NCBI GenBank assembly: GCA_020637775.1
Contig: JACKJV010000005.1
Coordinates: forward strand, 124,001-188,000
Source of the DNA: Brucellaceae bacterium
Lineage (GTDB): Bacteria; Pseudomonadota; Alphaproteobacteria; Rhizobiales; Rhizobiaceae
Length of the DNA stretch: 64,000 bases
Reading direction: 5' to 3'
Of this stretch, positions 39,653-50,342 are shown piece by piece; position 1 is the first letter of the stretch; each line of letters starts with the position of its first letter. Below the pieces are notes generated by a model. That model had not been told where the DNA came from. It saw nothing but the letters and a program-made list of their open reading frames with translations, and ran no database searches. The translations under genes were made by a program, and so were the position numbers.

Positions 39653-40424
39653 CGACGCCTCCCATATAGGCGGTGACGACATCCGGATTGGCGGAAACCT
39701 CGGCATAGGTGCCTTCCGCCAGGATCTCGCCATGCTGCAGCACGGTAATCGTGTCACACAATGATGCGACGACCGAAAGATTGTGCTCCACCAGCAGGAT
39801 GGTCCGCCCCTCGGCAACGCGCCGGATGAGAGCGGTGATCGGCTCGATATCCTCGTGCCCCATGCCCGCAGTCGGTTCGTCCAGCAGCATGACGCGCGGC
39901 TCGAGCGCCAATGTCGTGGCGATTTCGAGCGCCCGCTTCTTGCCATAGGACAGCTCTGCGGCGACCGTGTCGCGATTGCCGGCAAGCCCGACCTGTTCCA
40001 GCAGTTCCCCGGCGCGCGCATTGAGCGGCGCCACGGCCGCCAGCGAGCGCCAGAAGTGATAGGCCTTGCCGAACCGCGATTGCAGCGCGACGCGCACGTT
40101 TTCCAGGGCCGTCAGGTTGGGAAAGGTCGCGGAAATCTGGAAGGAGCGCACGAGCCCGCGTTTCGCCACCTCGGCGGTGCGCAGACCGGAGATGTCCTCG
40201 CCATCGAAGATGATCTGCCCCTCGGTCGGTTGCAGGGTCTTGGTCAGCAGATTGAAGCAGGTGGTCTTGCCCGCCCCGTTCGGGCCGATCAGCGCATGGA
40301 TGGAGCCGCGCTTCACTTCCAGGTTCACATGCTTGACGGCTGCGAAACCGCCGAAGACCTTGCTCAGGTTGCGTCCAATGAGGACATTGTCGCCACCGGA
40401 GGCGGCCTGTGTGCCTATCGCCAT
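39645..40424 (-). CDS. livG: Liv-type ABC ATPase LivG
   Basis: The larger ATPase, 259 residues. Walker A is GPNGAGKT (47-54), the signature is LSYGKKRALEIATTLA and Walker B is VMLLDEPTAGMG, diagnostic for LivG. The ATG overlaps the stop of the preceding enoyl-CoA hydratase by one base (TGATG). A catabolic enzyme coupled to a transporter suggests that the imported compound is degraded by this pathway. Confidence 0.94.
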   Translation of the reverse strand: MAIGTQAASGGDNVLIGRNLSKVFGGFAAVKHVNLEVKRGSIHALIGPNGAGKTTCFNLLTKTLQPTEGQIIFDGEDISGLRTAEVAKRGLVRSFQISATFPNLTALENVRVALQSRFGKAYHFWRSLAAVAPLNARAGELLEQVGLAGNRDTVAAELSYGKKRALEIATTLALEPRVMLLDEPTAGMGHEDIEPITALIRRVAEGRTILLVEHNLSVVASLCDTITVLQHGEILAEGTYAEVSANPDVVTAYMGGVDE

Positions 40425-41200
40425 CAGATGTCGTCCCTGAACACCGGCTTGCGCTTTTCCAGAAATGCCCGCATGGCCTCCTTCGAATCCTCGTGCTTCG
40501 TCATCTCCACCGTCAGATTCTGTTCGAAGCGGTAGCCGTCGCGCAGCGGCATGTTCTCCACCGTGTTGATCGCGCGCTTGGCGAGGGCAAGCGCCTTCGG
40601 GCTCTTCGACGCAATCTCGCGGGCGATCTTCATCGCCTCGTCCATGAGGTCTTCATGCGGCACGCACGCCTCGATGATACCGCGGCGGTAGGCTTCCGCC
40701 GCCGGCACGCGATAGCCCGTCAGGATCATCCTGCGAGCCAGCGAATGGGGGAAGATGCGCATGGTGTGACGCGCGCCGCCCATGAGGCCGATGTCGATCT
40801 CCGGCAGGCCGAAGACGGCATTTTCGGAGGCAAGAATGATGTCGGCATTGACGATCGGCCCCATACCCGCACCGAGCGCGGGACCGTTCACCGCCGCGAT
40901 GACCGGCTTGCTCGATTCCAGGATGCAGTTGGCCACTTCTCGGGTGCGGCGCAGGTGCTTCCACGTCTCGCCCTTCACCGCGCCGACATTGCCGCGCGAC
41001 TTGATGTCGGCGCCGGCGGAGAAAATCCTGCCGCGGCCGGTAATGACGATCACGCGGACTTCCGGCGTGTCCATCAATTCATCAAAGACGTCGGTCAGTT
41101 CCTCGGCGAACTCGCGCGAAAAGGCATTGACGGGCGCATTGTCCATCGTCAACAGCGCGATGTGATCGGCGATTTCGGTCTTGATCAGGTTGTTCTGCAA
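40424..41200 (-). CDS. Enoyl-CoA hydratase/isomerase family protein
   Basis: A crotonase-fold enzyme, 258 residues. The oxyanion-hole segments are [12 protein letters not shown] and [13 protein letters not shown], and the active-site Glu is in [13 protein letters not shown]. Hydration of a 2-enoyl-CoA or a ring isomerisation are both possible. It is the second gene of operon B, 79 bases after the acyl-CoA ligase, and overlaps livG by one base. It is a close relative of the protein at 54681-55454. Confidence 0.9.
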   Translation of the reverse strand: MQNNLIKTEIADHIALLTMDNAPVNAFSREFAEELTDVFDELMDTPEVRVIVITGRGRIFSAGADIKSRGNVGAVKGETWKHLRRTREVANCILESSKPVIAAVNGPALGAGMGPIVNADIILASENAVFGLPEIDIGLMGGARHTMRIFPHSLARRMILTGYRVPAAEAYRRGIIEACVPHEDLMDEAMKIAREIASKSPKALALAKRAINTVENMPLRDGYRFEQNLTVEMTKHEDSKEAMRAFLEKRKPVFRDDI

Positions 41201-41279
41201 CGGACATCTCCTCCAGCGGCCCGGCCGCCCATTTCACGAAAACCGGACAGCGGCCTCCCCGCCCTGCCCGGCATGGCCT

Positions 41280-42911
<1,632 letters not shown>

Positions 42912-42970
42912 GCGAACCCTTCCCCTCCCACTGTTGCCCGTTGACCGGGTTTTCTCAAAAAGCTTCCGGC

Positions 42971-42984
42971 TAACCGACCGGTAA
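42971..42984. promoter_or_regulatory. TetR-type operator in the operon B promoter
   Basis: TAACCGACCGGTAA fits the shared palindrome TGACCGNNCGGTCA with two mismatches, 60 bases before the acyl-CoA ligase start. Confidence 0.6.
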
Positions 42985-43012
42985 GTCAACGCCCGCGGGC
43001 GGGCGAAGAAAA

Positions 43013-43030
43013 GTTTCAGAAATGTGAAAC
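43013..43030. promoter_or_regulatory. Perfect KdgR/IclR-like palindrome before operon B
   Basis: GTTTCAGAAATGTGAAAC is an inverted repeat with six-base arms GTTTCA and TGAAAC and a six-base centre. The same element, in reverse, precedes iclR at 36204-36221. Confidence 0.65.
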
Positions 43031-43062
43031 CGGCGCCGCTGACACGGCTCCGGCACCAGCCG

Positions 43063-44223
43063 TCATCCGGCCTGCCTGCGCTTGCGCATCTGCCTGACAA
43101 TGTTGAGTTGATGGATCTGGCTCGTGCCCTCGTAGAGGCGGAACAGGCGGACATCCCGGTAGTAGCGCTCGATCGGGCTGTGGTCGGCAACATAGCCGGC
43201 GCCGCCAAACACCTGAACGCAGCGATCGGCCACCCGCCCGCAGGCTTCGGAGGCGAAATACTTGCATATCGAGGCTTCCAGCGCGATATCGGTTCCCTCG
43301 TCGCGGGCTCGGGCGGTTTGCAGGATCAGGGCGCGCGCCGCCTCGATCTCCGTCCGGCAGTCGGCCAGAAGCGCGGCGACAAGCTGGAAGTCGATGATCG
43401 CCTGGCCGGATTGATGGCGCTGCTCGGCATGATCCATCGCCAGGTCAAGCATGCGGATGGCCGGCCCCGTGCACAGGGCGGCCAGGTGGATGCGCTGCTT
43501 GTTGAGCACCTTCATGGCTGTGCGAAAGCCCTGCCCCTCGACGCCGCCGATCAGATTCCGGGCCGGGACGCGAACGCCCTCGAAACGCACCTCGCCGACC
43601 GGTGATCCCGCCTGCCCCATCATCCTGTAGGGCTCGGATGTCGTCAGGCCCGGACTGCCGCGCTCGACGATGAAGGCGGAGACGCCGCGCGCGCCGGAAG
43701 AACCGGGGTCGGTGCGCGCCATGACGGTGAACAGGCCGGCAATGGGCGCGTTCGTGATGTAGCACTTCCGTCCGTCGAGGATGTAGTCGTCCCCGTCGCG
43801 CCTTGCCGATGTCGTTAGCGCCGTCGCGTCCGATCCCGCGTCCGGTTCGGTCAGGGCGAAACTGCCGGTCACCGCGCCGCTGGCCAGGCGCGGCAGGAAT
43901 TCCTGCTTCTGCTCCGGCGTGCCGTCGGCCACCAGCGCCTCGGAGCCGATGCCGGTATTGGTTCCGACGCGGGCACGGAAGGCGACGGCGCATTGCGACA
44001 GTTCCATGGCGGCGAGCACCAGTTCCTCGGTCGTCAGCCCCAGGCCGCCATATTCCTCGGGGATCGACCAGCCGAAAAAGCCGCGCGCGGCCATGTCCTG
44101 CACAATTCCGTCCGGCACTTCACCAGTCTCGGCCACCTGCTCCTCGGCCGGATGCGCGACCGCGCGCACCCAGGCATGAACATCGGCCAGCAGCGCATCG
44201 AGGCGGGCCTGGTCGCGGATCAC
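43063..44223 (-). CDS. Acyl-CoA dehydrogenase
   Basis: An FAD enzyme that introduces the 2,3 double bond, 386 residues. The signature FALTEPDAGSD is at 122-132, and the catalytic Glu365 is in LYEGTSQIH, the classical homotetrameric arrangement. The GTG at 44223 was chosen because it overlaps the hydratase stop by four bases (GTGA) and starts with the normal helix; the open frame upstream is a shadow. It is last of operon C. Confidence 0.92.
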   Translation of the reverse strand: MIRDQARLDALLADVHAWVRAVAHPAEEQVAETGEVPDGIVQDMAARGFFGWSIPEEYGGLGLTTEELVLAAMELSQCAVAFRARVGTNTGIGSEALVADGTPEQKQEFLPRLASGAVTGSFALTEPDAGSDATALTTSARRDGDDYILDGRKCYITNAPIAGLFTVMARTDPGSSGARGVSAFIVERGSPGLTTSEPYRMMGQAGSPVGEVRFEGVRVPARNLIGGVEGQGFRTAMKVLNKQRIHLAALCTGPAIRMLDLAMDHAEQRHQSGQAIIDFQLVAALLADCRTEIEAARALILQTARARDEGTDIALEASICKYFASEACGRVADRCVQVFGGAGYVADHSPIERYYRDVRLFRLYEGTSQIHQLNIVRQMRKRRQAG

Positions 44224-45053
44224 CGTTTGCCTCCATCGCCCGGCAGGACCGCGAAATCCGGCAGCCGCCTTTCCAGGAACGCAGCCAGGCCCTCGCCGGC
44301 CTCGTCGCCATAGCGGGCGGCATTGATGCCCCGGCTTTCGACCTCGATCTGGGCGGCAAGGCCCTTGGTTGGGGCGTCTTCCAGTTGCGCCTTGATGACG
44401 GCGATGGCACCTGCCGCGCCGGATGCGCAGGCAGCAGCCAGCGCCATTGCCGCTTCCAGCGCCCCGCCTTCGGGCACAAGCTGGTTGACCGCGCCGGCAG
44501 CATGCAGCCGTTGCGCGGTGACCGGGCGGCCCAGCATGCACAGTTCCGAAACGAGCTGACGCGGCAGGGCCTCGCGTAGGAAATGCAGCGTTCCGCCGTC
44601 GGGCGTCAGGCCGATCTTCACATAGGCGACGGTAAACGCTGCCGGTTCCGCCGCGACGATCATGTCGCAGGACAGCGCCAAGGCGACGCCCAGACCGGCC
44701 GCACCGCCCTCCACAGCCGCGATGACCGGCTTGGGACAGGCGCGGATGGCAAGGATCATGGCGGCCAGCGCGTCCGTGTTGCGCGACACCTGCGCCAATG
44801 TCTGCTTGCGGCTTTCCTGCAAGGCGGCAACATTGCCGCCGGAACAGAAAAAGCCGCCGGCGCCGGCGAGAACGACCGCGCGCACATGAGGATCGGCACC
44901 GGCATCCACAATCGCATCGCGAAGGGCCTCATACTGGACCCGGCCGATGGAATTGCGCGTGGCCGGTCCGTCAAGGGTCAGCAGGCGGATCCCGTTTTCC
45001 GGCGTTTCGACGCGCAGGGCGGTCCTGCTCATTGCCTGATCGTTCATAGGCAT
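44220..45053 (-). CDS. Enoyl-CoA hydratase/isomerase family protein
   Basis: A crotonase-fold protein of 277 residues with GGFFCSGGNVAAL as the first oxyanion segment and AAVEGGAAGLGVALAL as the second. The position of the active-site Glu is taken by VKIGLTPDGGTLHF, where a Gly/Asp-containing loop stands instead of the usual Glu, as in PaaG/isomerase-like members. An isomerase role is therefore as likely as hydration. It lies between the CoA transferase (six bases) and the acyl-CoA dehydrogenase (four-base overlap). Confidence 0.88.
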   Translation of the reverse strand: MPMNDQAMSRTALRVETPENGIRLLTLDGPATRNSIGRVQYEALRDAIVDAGADPHVRAVVLAGAGGFFCSGGNVAALQESRKQTLAQVSRNTDALAAMILAIRACPKPVIAAVEGGAAGLGVALALSCDMIVAAEPAAFTVAYVKIGLTPDGGTLHFLREALPRQLVSELCMLGRPVTAQRLHAAGAVNQLVPEGGALEAAMALAAACASGAAGAIAVIKAQLEDAPTKGLAAQIEVESRGINAARYGDEAGEGLAAFLERRLPDFAVLPGDGGKR

Positions 45054-45059
45054 GTCCTT

Positions 45060-46301
45060 TCAGACTATCTTGCGTTCACGCAGCGCGGCGATCTCGTCCG
45101 GCGCATAGCCCAATTCTTCAAGGATGGTGTCGGTATCGGCGCCAAGCCCCTTGGCAGCCCATCGGATCCGGCCCGGATTGCAGGTCAGCTGCGGGACCAC
45201 ATTCTGCATTCCGACCGTTCCGAAATCCTCATCCGCCACCCGCGCGATCATTTCGCGCGCCTGCATCTGCGGATCGGCGGCAATCTGCTCTACCGAATGG
45301 ATCGGTCCGATGGCGCCGCCCTCACGGGCAAAGGCTTCAAGCACCTCCTCCAGCGTGTGCGTCTCCATATAGGCGGCGAAAACAGCGTCCAGTTCGTCGC
45401 GATATTCCAGACGCTGGCGATTGGTGGCGAAGCGCGGATCGTCGATCAGGTCGGCCCGCCCGATGGCGCGCAGGTTGGCCGCGGCCATGCTGTTGGTGGA
45501 ACCTGTCACCGTCACGAAACGGCCGTCGCCGGTGCGGAACACATTGGCCGGCGCGGTGTACTGGTTGTTGTTTCCGTCGCGCTCGCGCACCAGGCCGAGC
45601 TGGTCGTACTCGATGGCGATGTTGTCGAGAATGCGGAACGTCGCCTCGGTCAGGGCCAGGTCGATTTCCTCGCCCTTGCTGCGGCCGCGATCGATGCCGT
45701 AGAGCGCGGCCATGATGGAGAAGGCGCCGAACAGCGCGCCGATGCTGTCGCCGATCGGATAACCGGGATGAACCGGCGCGCTGTCCTTCATGCCGGTGAT
45801 GTAGGTGAGGCCGCCCATGGCCTCGAAAATGCGGGCAAAGCCGCCCTGCCCTGCCTTCGGGCCGGTCTGTCCGAAGGCGGAAACGCGCAGGATCACAAGC
45901 TTCGGATTGATCGCCCAGAGCGTGTCGCGGTCCAGGCCCCATTTCGCCAGCGTTCCGGGGCGGAAATTCTCGATCAGCACGTCGTGGGTGGCGATCAGCT
46001 TCTTGATGATCTCCAGGCCTTCGGGCTGGCGCAGGTCCAGCGTGCCGTAGCGCTTGCCCCGGTTGGTCACCTTCCACCACAGTGGCTTGTCTTCGCGAAA
46101 GGGCGGAAAGCCGCGCAGGCCGTCGCCCTGGCCCGGGATTTCGAACTTGGTGACCTGCGCGCCGAAATCCGCCAGAAGCGAGGCCGCGAAGGGCCCCGCG
46201 ATGATGGTGGCGATGTCGAGGACCTTCAGGCCGGCAAGCGGACCGAAGGCGGATGCGTCGTCGCCATTCCTGCCCGAGTCCGGCGTTTCCCCGTCATGCA
46301 T
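45060..46301 (-). CDS. CaiB/BaiF (family III) CoA transferase
   Basis: Transfers CoA between acids through an aspartyl-CoA anhydride. The 413 residues include LKVLDIATIIAGPFAASLLA, NFRPGTLAKWGL and the catalytic Asp185 in GDSIGALFG. The ATG at 46301 overlaps the tctA stop by eight bases. The donor is unknown; succinyl-CoA or a pathway thioester is likely. With the AMP- and ADP-forming ligases it is the third activation route in the region. Confidence 0.92.
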   Translation of the reverse strand: MHDGETPDSGRNGDDASAFGPLAGLKVLDIATIIAGPFAASLLADFGAQVTKFEIPGQGDGLRGFPPFREDKPLWWKVTNRGKRYGTLDLRQPEGLEIIKKLIATHDVLIENFRPGTLAKWGLDRDTLWAINPKLVILRVSAFGQTGPKAGQGGFARIFEAMGGLTYITGMKDSAPVHPGYPIGDSIGALFGAFSIMAALYGIDRGRSKGEEIDLALTEATFRILDNIAIEYDQLGLVRERDGNNNQYTAPANVFRTGDGRFVTVTGSTNSMAAANLRAIGRADLIDDPRFATNRQRLEYRDELDAVFAAYMETHTLEEVLEAFAREGGAIGPIHSVEQIAADPQMQAREMIARVADEDFGTVGMQNVVPQLTCNPGRIRWAAKGLGADTDTILEELGYAPDEIAALRERKIV

Positions 46302-47820
46302 TGGCCGTCTCCCCGTTTCGGCGGCGGCGCGCATAGCCCTTCCAGGCCGCGGAGCCGACGGCCCAGAGGATCACGGCGGCGATCACGGCGACGATCGAAG
46401 CGGAAATCGGGCGATCGATGAAGGTGTTGAAATCGCCACCCGAGACGACCAGCGCGCGGCGGAAATAGACCTCGATCATGGGTCCGAGAACAAATCCCAG
46501 CAGCAGCGGCGCCACCTCGAAATTGAGCGCACGCATGCCGACTCCCAGAAAGCCGAAGCCGAGCAGCACGAACACGTCGAGCACCTGGTAATTGACGCTG
46601 TAGATGCCGATGCAGGTGAAGGCGACAATCACCGGGAAGAGCAGGTTGTACGGGATCTTCAGCAGTTTCACCCACATGCCGATCAAGGGCAGGTTCAGGA
46701 CGAGAAGCATGAAATTGCCGATGATGAAGCTGACCACCAGGCCCCAGAACAGGTCCGGCTTGGACTGGATCACATCCGGACCCGGCAGGATGCCGTGGAT
46801 CATCATGACGCCGAGCATGATCGCCATGACCGGATCGCCGGGAATGCCGAGGCTCAGCGTTGGAATGAAGGCGGCCTGAACGGATGCGTTGTTGGCCGAT
46901 TCCGGCGCCGCGACGCCCTCGATGGCGCCCTTGCCGAATTCTTCGGGATGCTTGCTGACACGCCGCTCAACGGCATAGGCAACGAAGGTCGCAACCAGTC
47001 CGCCGGTGCCGGGCAGCGCCCCGAAGAAGCCGCCGATGACCGAGCCGCGCGCCATGGGCATGGCCGAACGGCGCCAGTCCTCGCGTGTCGGCGTCATGTC
47101 CTTCATGCGGATCCTGCCCTCCTGAACCTTGGGCAATTCGATGCGCCCGGCATTGGCGATGATTTCCGGAAGGCCGAACAGGCCGATGGCGACAGCGACC
47201 AGCGGCAAGCCGTCATAGAATTCCGTCACGCCGAATGTGAAGCGGGCGGTGCCGCTGTTGAGGTCCAGGCCGATCAGGCCGATGGCAAGGCCGAGCGCCA
47301 CGGATGCCAGCGAGCGGATCGATCGGCCGGTGCCGATGACCGCAGCGGCAACGAGGCCCAGCATCATCAGCGCCACATATTCCTGCGGTCCGAACTTCAG
47401 CGCCACGCGCGACAACGGCACCGAGAAGCCCGCCAGCAGCACGACGCCGAACGAGGTACCGACGAAGGATGCGATGGCCTTCATGAAAAGCGCAGGCCCC
47501 GCCCGCCCCTTCCTGGCCATCGGGTATCCTTCGATGCCGGTCACGGCGCTGACCGCCGTGCCTGGCAGGTTCATCAGGATGGCGGCGGTGGAGCCGCCGA
47601 AATCGGCGCCATAGTAGATGCCGGCCAGCATGATGAGACCGTAGGTCGGGTCGATGTGGTAGGTGATCGGCATCAGCATGGCCATGGTGGCCATGATGCC
47701 GACACCGGGCAGCACGCCGACGATGGTTCCCAGGAAGACGCCCAGGAAACAGTAGAAAAGCCCCTCGGGAGAGGCGGCGACCGAGAGACCGAGTGCAAGA
47801 TCCGAAAGCAGCGTGTCCAT
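46294..47820 (-). CDS. tctA: Tripartite tricarboxylate transporter large membrane subunit
   Basis: The TctA permease of a binding-protein-dependent secondary transporter, 508 residues with about 12 membrane segments. The family signatures GTIVGVLPGVGIMATMAMLM, GGSTAAILMNLPGT and SLGIPGDPVMAIMLG are present. The ATG at 47820 is one base from the tctB stop. Solutes of this class include di- and tricarboxylates and aromatic acids such as terephthalate. The binding protein is encoded at 55643-56617. Confidence 0.94.
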   Translation of the reverse strand: MDTLLSDLALGLSVAASPEGLFYCFLGVFLGTIVGVLPGVGIMATMAMLMPITYHIDPTYGLIMLAGIYYGADFGGSTAAILMNLPGTAVSAVTGIEGYPMARKGRAGPALFMKAIASFVGTSFGVVLLAGFSVPLSRVALKFGPQEYVALMMLGLVAAAVIGTGRSIRSLASVALGLAIGLIGLDLNSGTARFTFGVTEFYDGLPLVAVAIGLFGLPEIIANAGRIELPKVQEGRIRMKDMTPTREDWRRSAMPMARGSVIGGFFGALPGTGGLVATFVAYAVERRVSKHPEEFGKGAIEGVAAPESANNASVQAAFIPTLSLGIPGDPVMAIMLGVMMIHGILPGPDVIQSKPDLFWGLVVSFIIGNFMLLVLNLPLIGMWVKLLKIPYNLLFPVIVAFTCIGIYSVNYQVLDVFVLLGFGFLGVGMRALNFEVAPLLLGFVLGPMIEVYFRRALVVSGGDFNTFIDRPISASIVAVIAAVILWAVGSAAWKGYARRRRNGETANA

Positions 47821-47821
47821 G

Positions 47822-48268
47822 TCAGAAGGCCTCGATCTGGAGGCCGAGCCCGACACGGAAGATCAGGGTCGACAGGATGGAAGCGGCGGCTGCGAGAACG
47901 AGCGCGGTCTTGATCGTCGTGTTGCGGTTGCCCAGCGCCGAAAGAAAGACGACGAGGAAGACCGAAACCAGCAGGCCGGCGGTTTCCACGGTAAAGGCGA
48001 AAGCGATGAAGGCGGCCGCGACGAACAGGGTTCCGCGCACCTGGTCCCTTCCGGCAACCGGCGGCATGTCGTTGGGCCGCGCGGTGACGATCATCAGCAA
48101 TGCCAGGACGACCATGGCGCCGCCGAGCATGATCGGGAAATAGCCCGGCCCCATGCTGCGGAGCGTGCCCAGCTTGTAGCCGGAGGCCTCAAAGATGATG
48201 AACACACCGATCAATGCCGTCACAAGCCCGGCAATGAGGTCTTCCATTCGTTCAACCAGGTATCGCAT
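47822..48268 (-). CDS. tctB: Tripartite tricarboxylate transporter small membrane subunit
   Basis: The poorly conserved TctB subunit, 148 residues with four membrane segments. It keeps the family pattern ASGYKLGTLRSMGPGYFPIM. The ATG at 48268 has a very strong GAAGGGAGGGG site; the upstream ATG at 48298 would overlap the SDR gene. It sits immediately upstream of tctA. Confidence 0.88.
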   Translation of the reverse strand: MRYLVERMEDLIAGLVTALIGVFIIFEASGYKLGTLRSMGPGYFPIMLGGAMVVLALLMIVTARPNDMPPVAGRDQVRGTLFVAAAFIAFAFTVETAGLLVSVFLVVFLSALGNRNTTIKTALVLAAAASILSTLIFRVGLGLQIEAF

Positions 48269-48294
48269 TGCCCCTCCCTTCGGTTCAGATGCGT

Positions 48295-49596
48295 TCATTG
48301 TATTCGCGGGTTCATGGCGGCCTGCGCGGCGCCGGCCGCGATGGCCTGGCCAACGATCATGCCGGCGCCCGCGCCAACCAGGAACCGGCACAGGGGGTCT
48401 AGCCCGTCCGGCGTTTCTCCGCGCCAGCGCAGCGCATTCACCCGAATGCCGGCTGGCGCCCATTCCAGGGCGATCGTGCGCGCCAGCATCTCGCTGGCGG
48501 CAATGGCAGCGGCCGTTTCGGGGCGATCGCCCTCGCCCAGCACATGCAGAAGCGCGAAATCGCGGGTGCGCGCCTTGTGGGCAGCGCAGGCCAGTGCCGT
48601 TTCCCGGACAGCACCGAGAGCGGCGGCCGCGCCGGTGCGCTCATTGAGCAGGCGCATGTCGATGACGGCGCGCAGCGGACCCGCAGCGCCGATCTGCGCC
48701 GGATCGGCCAGCCTGACAATTTCGTTCGACGTTTCGCCGGCAAAGGCGGGTCCGCCGCCGATCACGGCGATACGCCCCTGCGGTTTGCTGCCCGGTTCCG
48801 GTGCAGTCCCCGGGGTGGGCGGGCCCGCGGACCCGCCACCATCGACCAGCAGGGTTTCACCTGAAATCGACCTGCCCTCATGGCTTGCGGCGAAGACAAT
48901 GACGGAGGCGATGTCCTCGGGCATTGCCAGCCGCCCCAGCGGGATGGTCAGCGCAACCTTGTCCAGATCCACGCGCCCGGCCCGGTGCAATTCCTCCACA
49001 AGCGGCGTGCGCGTATAGCCGGGGGCAATCGCGGCAACGGCGATTGCGCGCGGCGCGAGCCGGTTCGCCCAGGCTTGCGTCAGGGCGACAATTCCGGCCT
49101 TCGTGGCGCTGTAGGGTCCGCGCAGGGCCAGTGGACGCCAGGATGCGCCGGAGGCCAGATTGACGATGGCCGAACCGGCCTGAAGGATGTCGGCAGCGGC
49201 GGCGCAAATGGCCTCCACCGCCAGCAGGTTGAGATCGACCAGTCTTTGAAAGGCCGCTTCGGGCAAATCGGCAATCGATTTGCCTGAGGTATCGGTGACG
49301 CCGGCATTGTTGACGATGACATCCAGCCGGCCAAGCGCGGCGACGGCACGCGCCGGCAAAGCGGATGCCGCGGCCCGGTCGGTCAGATCGACCGGCAGGG
49401 CGACATGGCCGGGACCCAGTTCGCCAGCCCGCGCCCGGGCGGCCTCGCCGTCGATATCGGCCAGGGCAATGCGATAGCCGCCGGCGGCAAGCTGACGGCA
49501 CGTTGCCCAGCCGATGCCGTTTGCCGCGCCCGTCACCAGCGCGAGCCGCCCGTCCTGCCTGTCCGTTCCGCCGGTCATCCTGGTGCCACCGCTCAC
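48295..49596 (-). CDS. Tandem SDR fusion, second half lacking catalytic residues
   Basis: A 433-residue protein. Residues 1 to about 250 form a full classical SDR with TGAANGIG, NNAG, YSATK and a C-terminal GETLLVDGG. Residues about 265-433 resemble a second SDR that has lost the dinucleotide Gly motif and Tyr-x-x-x-Lys but keeps the late helices (ASEMLARTIALEWAPAGIRV, NALRW). The GTG start at 49596 overlaps the next SDR stop by four bases. The first half is probably a 3-hydroxyacyl-CoA or alcohol dehydrogenase. The second half may help dimerisation or bind substrate. Confidence 0.88.
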   Translation of the reverse strand: MSGGTRMTGGTDRQDGRLALVTGAANGIGWATCRQLAAGGYRIALADIDGEAARARAGELGPGHVALPVDLTDRAAASALPARAVAALGRLDVIVNNAGVTDTSGKSIADLPEAAFQRLVDLNLLAVEAICAAAADILQAGSAIVNLASGASWRPLALRGPYSATKAGIVALTQAWANRLAPRAIAVAAIAPGYTRTPLVEELHRAGRVDLDKVALTIPLGRLAMPEDIASVIVFAASHEGRSISGETLLVDGGGSAGPPTPGTAPEPGSKPQGRIAVIGGGPAFAGETSNEIVRLADPAQIGAAGPLRAVIDMRLLNERTGAAAALGAVRETALACAAHKARTRDFALLHVLGEGDRPETAAAIAASEMLARTIALEWAPAGIRVNALRWRGETPDGLDPLCRFLVGAGAGMIVGQAIAAGAAQAAMNPRIQ

Positions 49597-50342
49597 GTGA
49601 TCGCTATGCCGATGCCGCCGTCCACCGACAGCACCTGACCGGTCACGAAATCGCTTTCGGCCTCCAGCAGGTAGACGATGGCGCGCGCGATGTCGTCCAC
49701 CGTTCCAAGCCGGCCCAGCGGCGTGTTGGCGATGCGTTTGGCATCGCGCTCGGCATTGCGGTGTTTCGCCGTGCCCTCGGTGGGAATGGCCGATGGCGCC
49801 ACGGCGTTGACACGGATGTTGCGCGACCCGAGTTCGACCGCAGCGGCGCGGGTCATGCCCATGATGCCCGCCTTGATACCGCTGTACACCAGCGAATTGG
49901 GTGCAGACCGGAACCCGGCGGCGGAAGCGACATTGACGATGGTTCCGCCGCGCGTTTCGTCCATGGCGGCGGCGGCGTGCTTGATGCCCCAGATCACGCC
50001 GGAGAAGCCGACGGCCAGCATGCGGTCCACCGTTTCCGGCGCTATGTCGGGGATCGCCTGGTAGCGAACCCAGGCGGCATTGTTGACCATGCCGTCCAGC
50101 CGACCGGTCCTTGCGACAAGCGCCGCCACCGCAGCCTCGACGCCCTGCGGCGTCGACACGTTCTCGACGACGGGAACCGCCGTGCCGCCAGCGGAGGCAA
50201 TTTCCTCCACCGCCTCGGCGACGAATTCCTCCTTCAGGTCATTGATGCCGACCACCCAGCCGCGCGCCGCCATGTGCCTGGCCGTCGCGCGGCCGATGCC
50301 ATGGCCCGCACCGGTTATGAGAACGGATTTGCGCTCATCCAT
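49593..50342 (-). CDS. Short-chain dehydrogenase/reductase
   Basis: A 249-residue SDR with TGAGHGIG (10-17), NNAA, YSGIK and a C-terminal VTGQVLSVDGG. Its VIWGIKHA and VNAVAPSAIPTEGT segments resemble the SDR at 35207-35965, so the two may act on similar substrates. It overlaps both neighbours by 4 and 8 bases inside operon C. Confidence 0.9.
   Translation of the reverse strand: MDERKSVLITGAGHGIGRATARHMAARGWVVGINDLKEEFVAEAVEEIASAGGTAVPVVENVSTPQGVEAAVAALVARTGRLDGMVNNAAWVRYQAIPDIAPETVDRMLAVGFSGVIWGIKHAAAAMDETRGGTIVNVASAAGFRSAPNSLVYSGIKAGIMGMTRAAAVELGSRNIRVNAVAPSAIPTEGTAKHRNAERDAKRIANTPLGRLGTVDDIARAIVYLLEAESDFVTGQVLSVDGGIGIAIT

Noticed and set aside
43063..44541. A longer acyl-CoA dehydrogenase starting at 44541
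   Set aside because: The added 106 residues are Arg/Gly-rich shadow of the hydratase gene; the GTG at 44223 with a four-base overlap fits better.
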